Source: PCC-6802 sp943367755
Lineage (GTDB): Bacteria; Cyanobacteriota; Cyanobacteriia; Pseudanabaenales; Pseudanabaenaceae
Assembly (NCBI GenBank): GCA_943367755.1
Contig: CALRKB020000022.1
Location: forward strand, 8,777-72,776
DNA: 64,000 nt
Reading direction: 5' to 3'
Shown here: positions 27,001 to 34,743 of the stretch, in pieces
Position numbering within the stretch: position 1 is the stretch's first letter
How the letters are laid out: every line of letters starts with the position of its first letter
Position numbers and translations under genes: made by a program
The notes under the pieces: generated by a model
What the model was told of the DNA's origin: nothing
What the model saw: the letters and a program-made list of their open reading frames with translations, nothing else
Databases searched by the model: none

Positions 27001-29158
27001 CAATCTCCTGGACTTGAACACCATCAACCATCTTAAAGCTAGTCCGCAATATTTCGTGGCGCTGCACGATCGCTTGTACTGCCATTTCTAACGCCGTGAC
27101 GTCGAGATCGCCCGTCAACTGGAGCGGTTCTGGCATGTTATAGGTGGCGCTTCCACCTTCTAATTGATCGAGAAACCACAATCTTGTTTGAGCGAAGGAT
27201 AAAGGTAAAGATTCATCGCGAGGAACTCGCACAATTGGCGGTGGTACGCGGTCGTTCAGCCATCCTTGTACTCTCATACCAGCTTCCTGATTAGCCTCAA
27301 TTAATTCGCTGAATTGAGCGATCATAGGCAGTTCAAATAAGCTCCGCAAAGGCAGTTCTACCCCAAACAGCGATCGCAATTGGATAATTACCTGTGTCGC
27401 CAGCAGGGAATGTCCTCCCAACTCAAAGAAGTTGTCATGAATGCCTACTTGATGGATATTGAGAATTTCTGCCCATAGTTGTGCCAGCATTGCCTGTGTG
27501 GGAGTAGCAGGAGGGACAAAATCGGTATACCAATTTAGATCCAGATCTGGCACGGGTAGAGCCTGGCGATCTACTTTGCCATTGGGAGTTAGTGGCATCG
27601 ATTCTAAGTAGACAAATGCTCCAGGTATCATATAGTCTGGCAACCACTGGTTAAGAAAATCGCGCAAGTTGCTAGTTGTAACTGAGCGATCGGCGATCGC
27701 ATAGGCAGCTAAATATAAATTTCCCAGGCGATCTGCTCTGGCAATTACCACCGCTTCCTGCACTTGGGGATGTTGACTTAGAACCGCTTCAATTTCGCCC
27801 AACTCAATCCGAAAGCCGCGAATCTTTACCTGGCAGTCAATCCGCCCCAGAAATTCGATATTACCATCGGGGAGATAACGGGCGCGATCGCCAGTTTTAT
27901 ATAAACGCGCCGAGTCTGCGGGGTTAAAAGGGTTTGCAATAAAAGCCTGTGCCGTGAGAGTTGGATTATTCAAATAACCGCGTCCCACCCCAGCACCGCC
28001 CACATAAAGTTCGCCCGCCTCACCAATTGGCAAGGGTTGCAACTGCGGATCGAGAATATATAATTGGGTATTGGAGACTGGACGACCGATTGGGAGATTT
28101 AGGATTTCCGATGCGGGTGGTTGGTAAATTGGATAATGAGTGACATCATCCGAACATTCCGTTGGCCCATAGGCATTCATGATTGGAATACTGGGATAAT
28201 ACTCCAGCCACTGACGGCATAACTGGGGAGGCAGGGGTTCACCTGTAAGTAATAACCACCGCAAATTGGCTAGTTTGTGTCGAATCCCATCAAATTCTAT
28301 TTGTTGGATAAGTGCGCGTAGTAGTGATGGCACGATCTCCAGAATAGAAATGCACTGACGCTCTACAAGAGCAAGTAACTGAGTTGGGTCTGTAGTAATT
28401 TCGGTACTAATAATCTCAACTTTGCCACCAACGAGCAAAGCAACGAGAAATTGCCAAATGCTAATATCAAAGGTTTGGGATGCTGTTTGGGCGACGATAT
28501 TGCTAGCACTCAAATTCAAATCCACTATCTTCGCATATAAATGATTCACCATCCCCCGTTGTTCGAGCATCGCTCCCTTAGGAGTGCCAGTGGAACCAGA
28601 AGTGTATATTACATAGGCTAGATTATTTGGAGTGCAGCGGATCGGCAGATTTTCCGTCGCACCTTCTACCCGATCTAAATCTTCGAGGCATAACAATTGG
28701 GGTTTAGTTTCTAATCCTTCGACAATTGGAGAAATTATCGCTTCCCATTTCTGCTCAGACAATAGCAACGCCACCTGACTTTGCGCTAATACCTGCTGCG
28801 TGCGCGTTGCGGGATAATCGGGATTTAGCGGTAGATATGCTCCACCCGCTTTGAACACTGCTAACATCGCTGTTAGAAAATCGATATTGCGATCGCACAT
28901 CAAGGCAACAATGGTTTCTGCCCCCACACCCAGTTCGACTAAATGCCTTGCCCACCGATTTGCACGGGCATTTAATTGGTGGTAGGTTAGCTGTCGATCG
29001 TTAAATCTAACGGCGATCGCATCTGGGGTGCGCGATACCTGTTGCTCGAACAACTGGGAGAAACACTGGTCTAAGGGATAATCAGTCTTGGTATCGTTCC
29101 AATTGTGGAGCAACTGCTGCTCCGTGGTACTTAGTAGTGGGAGGTGCAAATTAGTCAT
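24017..29158 (-). CDS. NRPS: adenylation, carrier, condensation, adenylation, carrier (loading plus module 2)
   Basis: A 1713-residue synthetase with two modules. It begins almost at once with an adenylation domain (YTSGSTGTPKGAM near 186) and carrier (GGHSLL near 583), so it lacks a leading condensation domain and should start the chain. The first 15 residues (LPLLSTTEQQLL) look like the tail of a lost condensation domain. Next come condensation (HHIISDG near 785), a second adenylation domain (YTSGSTGKPKGVL near 1257) and a carrier (GGHSLL near 1648). Specificity residues are D-I-W-E-L-T-A-D-D for module 1 and D-A-S-T-I-A-G-V-C for module 2. The latter resembles Phe/Tyr codes. Its start overlaps the sbnB-like stop (ATGA). 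Confidence 0.93.
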   Translation of the reverse strand: MTNLHLPLLSTTEQQLLHNWNDTKTDYPLDQCFSQLFEQQVSRTPDAIAVRFNDRQLTYHQLNARANRWARHLVELGVGAETIVALMCDRNIDFLTAMLAVFKAGGAYLPLNPDYPATRTQQVLAQSQVALLLSEQKWEAIISPIVEGLETKPQLLCLEDLDRVEGATENLPIRCTPNNLAYVIYTSGSTGTPKGAMLEQRGMVNHLYAKIVDLNLSASNIVAQTASQTFDISIWQFLVALLVGGKVEIISTEITTDPTQLLALVERQCISILEIVPSLLRALIQQIEFDGIRHKLANLRWLLLTGEPLPPQLCRQWLEYYPSIPIMNAYGPTECSDDVTHYPIYQPPASEILNLPIGRPVSNTQLYILDPQLQPLPIGEAGELYVGGAGVGRGYLNNPTLTAQAFIANPFNPADSARLYKTGDRARYLPDGNIEFLGRIDCQVKIRGFRIELGEIEAVLSQHPQVQEAVVIARADRLGNLYLAAYAIADRSVTTSNLRDFLNQWLPDYMIPGAFVYLESMPLTPNGKVDRQALPVPDLDLNWYTDFVPPATPTQAMLAQLWAEILNIHQVGIHDNFFELGGHSLLATQVIIQLRSLFGVELPLRSLFELPMIAQFSELIEANQEAGMRVQGWLNDRVPPPIVRVPRDESLPLSFAQTRLWFLDQLEGGSATYNMPEPLQLTGDLDVTALEMAVQAIVQRHEILRTSFKMVDGVQVQEIASDLSISIPLVDLQHLLAEEQADQVQRFAITESQQTFDLGMAPLLRVTLVRLEEKSHLLLLTMHHIISDGWSMGIFIDEISTLYQGFCAGKPVELPELPIQYADFARWQRQWLTGEVLQTHLDYWKYQLDAVPPLLELPTDRPRPSIQTFQGASVAFQLDRELTQQLKTLSQRSGATLFMTLLAAFATLLSRYSGQEDIAIGSPIANRNHSGIESLIGFFVNTLVLRTQLDGNPTFAELLERVREMTLAAYEHQDLPFEKLVEELQPERSLSYTPLFQVMFVLQNAPVGKLELSDLTMTPFKMEHVNAKFDLTLQMEETAAGLTGELIYNRDLFDPATIERMARHFQILLSGIVANTQQRVAQLPLLSTAEQQQLLIDWNATQTDYPQDKCIHQLFEAQVEKTPDAIAVQFENAQLTYRELNDRANQLAYYLKILGVKPEVLVGICVERSLEMIVGLLGILKAGGAYVPLDPAYPQDRLSFMLSDSQVEVLLTQAKLVASLPDRSVPTVCLDTDWGVISRARNTNPICGVKPHNLAYVIYTSGSTGKPKGVLVAHQGLCNLALAQIRIFDVHPNSRVLQFASFSFDASISEVVMSLCAGATLYLDTRESLLPGTNLMNLLRDRKITHVTLSPSALAAMPSGEYPDLRTIIVAGEACPPDLVAQWSKGRRFLNGYGPTESTVCATTAICTDSTDTKSPPPIGKPINNIQTYILDRHLQPVPIGIPGELHIGGISLAQGYLNHPELTAEKFIPNPFSQDYSGRLYKTGDLVRYLPDGNIEFLGRIDQQVKIRGFRIELGEVEAVLSLHPQVREVVVVARIDQSGGKRLVAYIVPSTELISTSELRNFLSDRLAEFMIPSAFVMLESLPLTPNGKIDRKALANLEQAQSVLDPNVVAPRTGVEEILATIWAEILGLEQVGVYHNFFELGGHSLLATQVISRIQDSLQVQLPLRSLFEKQTIADLAIAVVEHLAEDTDQDEMDRILAELEEMELTINN

Positions 29159-30204
29159 GACACAGATACTCCAAATTCTTCTCGTTCTAACCAGGAAACT
29201 GGTAGAAATGACTTGATTGTGTCGCCCAGATTTTGTGCGATCGCGATTTTGTAGGCTAACTGTCCCACTGCTAAATCGAGCACGCCCAATCCAAATGGAC
29301 TGAAGATCGCGAGTTGGTGATCGTCTTGGCGTGCAGGTGCAACACCATTGAGAATATCGCCTAGAGTACAGCGAATAAAATCGCGATTTCCTGTTTGTTG
29401 TTCGGCGAGGTGAATTGATGTTTGGGCGCGGGATACATGATCGATATCATCAACAACGTTATCCGCCGCTAAGATGATTTCTGGGGACAAGTCTCGCAGG
29501 GAAATATGTAAGATGATCGTGCCGGGGTGACACTGAGAAAGGTCGGATATGTGCGGTTTGGCGGCGGTGGTGGCAAAAGAAACCACGGCAGAATTCCGAA
29601 AAACAGGATCGGATTCTGTAACAATAACTATCTCCAATTTCTCAGACAATTGCTGACACTTTCGTGTAAATTGTTCGGCGCGTTCTCGGCTCAGATCGTA
29701 AACTAGGACGGTTTCAATTTCTGGACAAGTGGTTAAGAGAAACCGCAGGATTTCAAAATTAATTAACCCAGTCCCAATCATTCCCAGCGTCGTCAATTTT
29801 TGCTGGCCGCGTAATTGTTCCGCCGCGATCGCCGCACTTGCCGCAGTACGTTTGGCACTGATAATCGAGCTTTCCATAATTGCTTTGGTGTGGCCAGTTT
29901 GGGTGGAATTGAGGATTAAAGTAGCCGAAGCTCTTTCCATCCCCAAGGCGAGATTGTCTGGGAAAGAAGCAATCCATTTAATCCCCGTCGCATTCACCTC
30001 ACCACCTAAATAAGCAGGTAAAGCAATAATCCGGTCTTTTTCATGATTTGGGAATCGCAAAAAGCTGGAATGAGGCAAACAGCTATCACCTTTGGCATGG
30101 ATTTGATAGGCTAATTTGACAGCTTCCAAGATCTCGCGATCGCGGTTTTGCAATAGGGTAAAAATCTCATTACCTCTTAAGAGCAGAATGTCATCATAAT
30201 TCAT
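29155..30204 (-). CDS. sbnB: SbnB-like dehydrogenase for 2,3-diaminopropionate synthesis
   Basis: About 349 residues from the ATG at 30204, which has AGGAA 7 bases upstream. Upstream in-frame starts lack such a site and would overlap the previous gene. It belongs to the ornithine cyclodeaminase/mu-crystallin superfamily, with the NAD-binding motif LGMIGTGLINFEILRFLL mid-protein and SSIISAKRTAASAAIAAEQL before it. Residues such as DDIDHVSRAQTSIHLAEQQ fit the SbnB subgroup. In staphyloferrin B synthesis SbnB oxidatively splits the SbnA product to L-2,3-diaminopropionate, 2-oxoglutarate and NADH. It lies 23 bases after the sbnA-like gene and overlaps the NRPS start. Confidence 0.88.
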   Translation of the reverse strand: MNYDDILLLRGNEIFTLLQNRDREILEAVKLAYQIHAKGDSCLPHSSFLRFPNHEKDRIIALPAYLGGEVNATGIKWIASFPDNLALGMERASATLILNSTQTGHTKAIMESSIISAKRTAASAAIAAEQLRGQQKLTTLGMIGTGLINFEILRFLLTTCPEIETVLVYDLSRERAEQFTRKCQQLSEKLEIVIVTESDPVFRNSAVVSFATTAAKPHISDLSQCHPGTIILHISLRDLSPEIILAADNVVDDIDHVSRAQTSIHLAEQQTGNRDFIRCTLGDILNGVAPARQDDHQLAIFSPFGLGVLDLAVGQLAYKIAIAQNLGDTIKSFLPVSWLEREEFGVSVS

Positions 30205-30227
30205 GGCAAATTCCTGAAGATTTCTCT

Positions 30228-31337
30228 TTAATTTAGTGAATACATAGCAGCAGCACCAAAGTGTTCCTTGACCCAACTATCTGTATAAATTGTGTCGAGA
30301 TAGCGTTCGCCGCGATCGCATAAAATCGCCGCACAAGTGGCACCTGCGGGAATCTCTGTCAGCATTTTTCTGATTGCAGATATCACTGCACCCGATGAAC
30401 CGCCAGCTAAGATAGCCTCACTCCGTAGCAATTGATAACAGCCACTAATACATTCCATGTCGGATACGTGTATGACTCGATCCTCTAATCCAGGTTGGAA
30501 CAATTCTGGAACTCGCGCCGCACCATGTCCGGGAATCAATCGTTTGCTGCGTTTGTCGCCAAAAATGACACTGCCTTTGGCATCAACAGCAATAATTTTG
30601 GTTTTGAGATTGTGGCTCTTGACATATTCCGAGCAGCCGCGCAGGGTGCCACACGTACCAGTAGCGCAGAATAAGTAGTCCAATTTACCGTCGAGAGCAG
30701 TAGCAATTTCGTGCATGGTCTGATGATGCGCGCGGACATTATTCATATTGGCGTACTGTTGACACCAAAAGCTCTTGGGAATTGAATTCAGTAATGACTT
30801 GACTCGATTAATACGAGCGGGTAGAAAATCACCAGTGATTGGGTCTGGTTCAGTGACTACATCAACTTCTGCGCCATAAGTTTTAAGGATTTTGATGTTC
30901 TGTTGGGTAGTTTTAGGATCGACAACACAGATTAGATGTAAATTGAGTACGGCACAGGCTTGGGCTAGGCCAATTCCTAAATTTCCCGAACTGGATTCAA
31001 TTATTGTATATCCGGCCTGAATATCTCCATTCTCAAATGCGCTTTTCAGCATATTTAGAGCTGGCCGATCTTTAACGCTACCACCAGGATTAAACATTTC
31101 CAACTTACCGAATAGTTGGAAATCAGCATCTTTGAAAACTTTTTCTAATTTAATTAGTGGTGTATTCCCCACCGTTGATAAAATCCCCGAATTCAATGGA
31201 AGGGCATTATGTTTTGAGGAGATGCCTACTAAATCGTGATCGCTTTGCTGCGTAACTATCAGTTGGGGGATTATAGGGGGAGCAGTTTTACTAGATCGCG
31301 AATGAGGTGGCTTAGTTTTGAACATTGGTTTTGACAT
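30228..31337 (-). CDS. sbnA: SbnA-like PLP synthase for 2,3-diaminopropionate synthesis
   Basis: About 369 residues from the ATG at 31337 (GGAG 12 bases upstream), in the cysteine-synthase/beta-substituting PLP family. Key parts are STVGNTPLIKLEKVF, NPGGSVKDRPALNML with the PLP lysine, SSGNLGIGLAQACAVL, a glycine loop in ATGTCGTLRGCSEY, and EAILAGGSSGAVISA. The GTCGT loop and the VPELFQPGLEDRVIHV stretch match SbnA, which makes N-(1-amino-1-carboxy-2-ethyl)-glutamate from O-phosphoserine and glutamate. There is an extra N-terminal tail of about 50 residues. It heads the NRPS operon. Confidence 0.88.
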   Translation of the reverse strand: MSKPMFKTKPPHSRSSKTAPPIIPQLIVTQQSDHDLVGISSKHNALPLNSGILSTVGNTPLIKLEKVFKDADFQLFGKLEMFNPGGSVKDRPALNMLKSAFENGDIQAGYTIIESSSGNLGIGLAQACAVLNLHLICVVDPKTTQQNIKILKTYGAEVDVVTEPDPITGDFLPARINRVKSLLNSIPKSFWCQQYANMNNVRAHHQTMHEIATALDGKLDYLFCATGTCGTLRGCSEYVKSHNLKTKIIAVDAKGSVIFGDKRSKRLIPGHGAARVPELFQPGLEDRVIHVSDMECISGCYQLLRSEAILAGGSSGAVISAIRKMLTEIPAGATCAAILCDRGERYLDTIYTDSWVKEHFGAAAMYSLN

Positions 31338-31771
31338 ATCTATTTTTCTCCGTGATGTCAGATATCTTGATTTTGTTTGAGCATTTCCCAAATCCAACTT
31401 CCACACAAATGGCCAAGTTCCTAGGAAGTTGATTTGAGGATTTACTTAGTGAATGTGATGCCCAACTAGCATTTCAGTTGCTGCTTCCCTAACTGCAACA
31501 ATAAGAAGTTCAGTAACCCTATTGAGATATTTCTGTCTGCTCAAAGCCCCAATTTTAGACCTTTGAGATCTCCTAATTATTTTTGTTCTGATGCCTTAAA
31601 ATTGAGTAATTCTTCTCGCCTATCAAATTGGCTATAAAAACTCATTTATAAAATAAAACCGATCTCTTTGCATTCATATAGCTAAGTATTCATTACTGAT
31701 TGGGAATCAATTGTGAGTGAGATCAATCATTAACTGTGATTCTAGTCACATCTTGAAAATACAAATCAAAA
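31338..31771. other. Upstream region of the NRPS operon (434 bp)
   Basis: AT-rich region without a convincing gene, lying between the sbnA-like start and a short minus-strand ORF. It probably contains the promoter or leader of the NRPS operon, but no promoter or operator can be assigned. Confidence 0.4.
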
Positions 31772-31915
31772 TCAATACTTTCGCCAAGTCAAGAAGTCTC
31801 TGCCTAGGAGGAGATTGACTAGAATTAAGGTTCTGATCCATAGTATGTATAACATTTCACCCACTTGATTCTTTAAAAGACGTTTAACGTCATCAGTACC
31901 CAAAAAACCAGCCAT
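31772..31915 (-). CDS. Candidate 47-residue hydrophobic peptide
   Basis: A short ORF that starts MAGFLGTDDVKRLLKNQVGE, continues with a hydrophobic stretch (MLYILWIRTLILVNLLLG) and ends RDFLTWRKY. Its ATG is preceded by an ideal ribosome site, AAGGAG with a 7-base gap, the same arrangement as the Nif11 precursor at 34175. It lies on the strand of the NRPS operon, 434 bases upstream of the sbnA-like gene. I recognise no family. It could be a leader ORF, a small membrane peptide, or a relic of a longer gene. Confidence 0.4.
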   Translation of the reverse strand: MAGFLGTDDVKRLLKNQVGEMLYILWIRTLILVNLLLGRDFLTWRKY

Positions 31916-32119
31916 GTTAATTCTCCTTAAGTATTCGATCTAGATTGGGTTAGTCAATGTCTTAGCAACATAATTAGATGAACTAAACTTGATTTAATTA
32001 GAGTTCTCATTCGTCTATTGCAATTAGTACGTAGCTGCTAAACAGTTGGATCGAGCTTCAGGGAAAAAAATTTTAAATCATGTCAGAATCACAGAAATAT
32101 TATGAATGTTATCTATCGA

Positions 32120-32292
32120 TTACAGGGTAGCGAATTGGAATGGGATACCAACAAAATCTAAGGCAACATCAAATATATTGTTACCTTTGGGGGATGCAGC
32201 ATAAGTTTTCTTGGCCCCTTCTACCAAAGCGGTGATGCTACTGTTAAATAGCCAGGTATAATGCTTGCTGGTTGCGTCCTTAGGAATGTACT
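32120..32292 (-). pseudogene. Possible 3' remnant of an unidentified gene
   Basis: On the minus strand an open frame runs from a stop near 32293 to a TAA at 32120-32122 with protein-like composition (TWLFNSSITALVEGAKK, then NNIFDVALDFVGIPFQFATL) but no start codon at its head. It reads like the C-terminal end of a truncated protein, cut at the start of the aminopeptidase gene. I cannot name the family. Chance coding is possible. Confidence 0.3.
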
Positions 32293-32295
32293 AAC

Positions 32296-33855
32296 GTGGA
32301 AATTAACTTGTTGGCTGGTAGTGCTAGCGATTGGTCAGGTGATGGTTTGGCGATCGCGCTATTTCAGCAAGATGGGGAAGATACTGGCATACTCAGTACG
32401 GCACTAATCGATCTAGATACGCATAAGCTTGCAGGTACTCTCCAGGAACTAGTTAGCGAAACCGAATTTAAAGGGGAGATGGGATCGACGGCTAACGCTA
32501 GAGTCGGGGCAAATGCCACTATTCGCAAAGTGATGCTAATTGGCCTGGGTGAACCATCTAAGGCGACGGAAGACACTTGGCGTAAAGCCGCAGCCCAAGC
32601 AGCTAAATGGGGTATTCAGTCTAAATGCAAGAGTTTGGCTCTATCTGTACCTCTGTATAACCAGGACGAAGCGCTGACAACGCAGTCTTTAGCTGAAGGG
32701 ATTTTGCTTGCTACGCATCAGGATAAACGCTTTAAATCGAAAGGTGACGGCAAGAACGATACTAAAAGTGCTGACGGTGCCAAATCTGAAATCAAACTAG
32801 AACGAGTCGATCTACTTGGCTTTGCTGCACCCGCCGCTAGAGATGGCTTGGAGAAAGCCCAAAAGATCTGTAGTGGCGCGATCGCCGCACGAGAACTAGT
32901 GTCAGCTCCAGCCAATGTCGTAACGCCTATAACCTTGGCCGAGACTGCCAGAGCGATCGCTGTGACATACAAAGATTGCATGAGTGTCAAAATTCTGGAA
33001 AAAGCGGAATGCGAAGCTCTAGGTATGGGCGCATTTCTTGGTGTTGCCCAAGCCTCCGATCTGCCGCCTAAGTTTATTCATCTCACCTATAAGCCAGAAG
33101 GTAACGAATCTCCCAAGCATAAGCTGGCCATTATTGGCAAGGGTATCACCTTCGACTCCGGGGGGCTGAATATCAAAGCGGGTGTGGGCAGCAGCATTGA
33201 AATGATGAAAACAGATATGGGTGGAGCTGCCGCTACGCTCGGTGCCGCAAGCGCGATCGCCCAACTCCGCCCCAGCGCAATCGAAGTCCACTTCATCATT
33301 GCTGCTTGCGAAAACATGATCAGTGGCAAGGCAATTCACCCTGGCGACATTCTTACCGCCTCTAACGGCAAAACCATCGAAGTGAATAATACCGATGCGG
33401 AAGGACGACTTACCCTCGCTGATGCGCTTGTGTATGCGGATAAGTTAGGTGTGGATGCGATCGTCGATCTCGCGACCCTAACAGGTGCCTGCGTTGTGGC
33501 ATTAGGAGATAGCATTGCGGGTCTATGGTCAAACAGTGACGAGCTAGCAGCCCAAATCCAGGCTGCCTCCCAAAAGGCAGGGGAAAAATTCTGGCGCATG
33601 CCATTGGAGGAACCCTACTTCGATCAATTGAAGTCCGTGGTGGCCGATTTTAAGAATACTGGTGCTCGGGCAGGCGGCTCAATTACGGCATCTTTATTCC
33701 TGAAACAGTTTGTTGATAAGACTCCTGCTTGGGCACATCTTGATGTGGCGGGTCCAGTGTGGACAGAGAAAGAGAATGGTTACCTTAATGCGGGTGGGAC
33801 TGGCTATCCCGTGCGTACCCTGGTTAATCTGGTTACGAGCATTGCAGATAGCTAA
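32296..33855 (+). CDS. pepA: Leucyl aminopeptidase (M17 family)
   Basis: A 519-residue cytosolic metallo-exopeptidase that removes N-terminal residues, with two metal ions in the active site. The C-terminal catalytic half shows IGKGITFDSGGLNIKAG, MKTDMGGAAATLGA and the family signature NTDAEGRLTLADALVY, which supply the metal ligands. The N-terminal half is the usual regulatory macro-like domain, with a lysine-rich insert near residues 145-170 (KSKGDGKNDTKSADGAKSE). The start is GTG at 32296. The gene stands alone between the two biosynthetic clusters and may be a core gene caught between them. Confidence 0.95.
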   Translation: MEINLLAGSASDWSGDGLAIALFQQDGEDTGILSTALIDLDTHKLAGTLQELVSETEFKGEMGSTANARVGANATIRKVMLIGLGEPSKATEDTWRKAAAQAAKWGIQSKCKSLALSVPLYNQDEALTTQSLAEGILLATHQDKRFKSKGDGKNDTKSADGAKSEIKLERVDLLGFAAPAARDGLEKAQKICSGAIAARELVSAPANVVTPITLAETARAIAVTYKDCMSVKILEKAECEALGMGAFLGVAQASDLPPKFIHLTYKPEGNESPKHKLAIIGKGITFDSGGLNIKAGVGSSIEMMKTDMGGAAATLGAASAIAQLRPSAIEVHFIIAACENMISGKAIHPGDILTASNGKTIEVNNTDAEGRLTLADALVYADKLGVDAIVDLATLTGACVVALGDSIAGLWSNSDELAAQIQAASQKAGEKFWRMPLEEPYFDQLKSVVADFKNTGARAGGSITASLFLKQFVDKTPAWAHLDVAGPVWTEKENGYLNAGGTGYPVRTLVNLVTSIADS

Positions 33856-33954
33856 AGCAGTGTACGAAAACCGCGATCGCAGGACTTACGTAAAAGCTCA
33901 AACCTATTCAAACAAGTCAATTCGGCAGTCTAGAATTTGACCTCTCTCTAACCC

Positions 33955-33979
33955 CCTCTTCCCGTGAAGAGGTTTTTTT
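33955..33979 (+). terminator. Rho-independent-type terminator after pepA
   Basis: CCTCTTC (33955-33961) pairs with GAAGAGG (33966-33972) across a 4-base loop, and seven T follow directly. It lies 100 bases past the pepA stop and separates pepA from the Nif11 peptide gene. Confidence 0.75.
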
Positions 33980-34174
33980 AAGCCTTATATTCTCGTTACT
34001 TTTCCCTCTCCTACTCTGCTAATGTCTAAACTCCAATTGTCAGTGATGAAAAGCACATAATTTGTGTGATTGATATCAATTCATAAGTGAACTTAATGTT
34101 CAAGTATGTTTGCATACATCTTTTTCACATGAAATGATGTCCAACAAAACTCAATTTCTCAAAGGAGAAACCAC
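33980..34174 (+). promoter_or_regulatory. Likely promoter region of the RiPP cluster
   Basis: AT-rich leader after the pepA terminator, ending in the strong ribosome site AAGGAG (7 bases before the Nif11 ATG). Because a terminator precedes it, a promoter for the precursor gene must lie here if the gene is expressed on its own. No clear -35/-10 pair is assigned. Confidence 0.4.
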
Positions 34175-34465
34175 ATGATAACAAAAACTGCACCCCAGAT
34201 AACAACCGATCTCGAACAGTTTTACTTGGAGCTGTTGAAAGACCCGATGCTGCAAGAGCGGCTTAAAGCAGCAACAGATCCAGATAGTCTTTGCGAACTA
34301 GCTGTAAAGTTGGGAGACGAGAAAGGCTACTTTTTCACTAAAGAGGAAGTCTTAGCTGCAATGGCAATAGAAGTTGCCATTGGGAATGAGTGGATTGAGG
34401 CTCTGGCCGATGATGGTGAAGGTGAGGATGTGCCGATGACATATACACTAAGTGCCTGCTACTAA
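34175..34465 (+). CDS. Nif11-type leader RiPP precursor peptide
   Basis: A 96-residue peptide. Residues about 11-68 match the Nif11-like leader (N11P) pattern: LEQFYLELLKDPMLQERLKA, ATDPDSLCELAVKLGD, YFFTKEEVLAAMAIEV. Such leaders guide RiPP enzymes. An acidic segment (EALADDGEGED) follows, then a short tail DVPMTYTLSACY with two Thr, one Ser and one Cys as possible modification sites. There is no Gly-Gly cleavage motif, so the cleavage site is unclear, and no dedicated protease is seen nearby. YcaO, dehydrogenase and exporter genes downstream on the same strand make it the likely substrate. Confidence 0.85.
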   Translation: MITKTAPQITTDLEQFYLELLKDPMLQERLKAATDPDSLCELAVKLGDEKGYFFTKEEVLAAMAIEVAIGNEWIEALADDGEGEDVPMTYTLSACY

Positions 34466-34478
34466 ATTTTGTGATAGT

Positions 34479-34568
34479 TATAGCGTCTTTTAGAATCTAA
34501 AAGAGATTTATTTATGGGGGTGAAGGGGTTCTACCCCTTCTTGGGGGCGTTGCCCCCAAATCCCCTAT
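34479..34568. repeat. GC-rich hairpin repeat, copy 1
   Basis: It begins TATAGCGTCTTTT, then TTATGGGGGTGAAGGGG, and contains two stems: GAAGGGG with CCCCTTC, and TTGGGGGC with GCCCCCAA. It ends AAATCCCCTAT. The same order of blocks returns at 35879-35994 between the next two genes. Confidence 0.8.
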
Positions 34569-34571
34569 TCG

Positions 34572-34634
34572 TTGGCAATAGAAGTTGCCATTGGAAGCTT
34601 ATTTTTTGCCTTCCTAGTAAGTATTTTGATTTAA
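34572..34634 (+). pseudogene. Fragment of a second Nif11-type precursor gene
   Basis: A 22-base stretch at 34573-34594 is identical to 34362-34383 inside the precursor gene and encodes LAIEVAIG in the same frame, the end of the leader. The frame then continues with a different tail (SLFFAFLVSILI) to a TAA at 34632-34634. There is no start of its own, since the hairpin repeat lies directly upstream. This looks like the 3' remains of a duplicated precursor. Confidence 0.5.
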
Positions 34635-34743
34635 CTTTTTCTGATAAAGATTTTAGCCGAAACCCCTGAAATGGTAACACGGTATCTCCATCTCAGTTGG
34701 AAGTTTTAGGGTCGGTAGTTCATCTCAAATAAGAGCAAACTAT

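Noticed and set aside
33881..33890. AGGACTTACG motif here and at 53662-53671 as insertion-sequence ends
   Set aside because: The ten bases recur after two gene ends, but no partner inverted repeat or transposase lies nearby, so an element cannot be supported.
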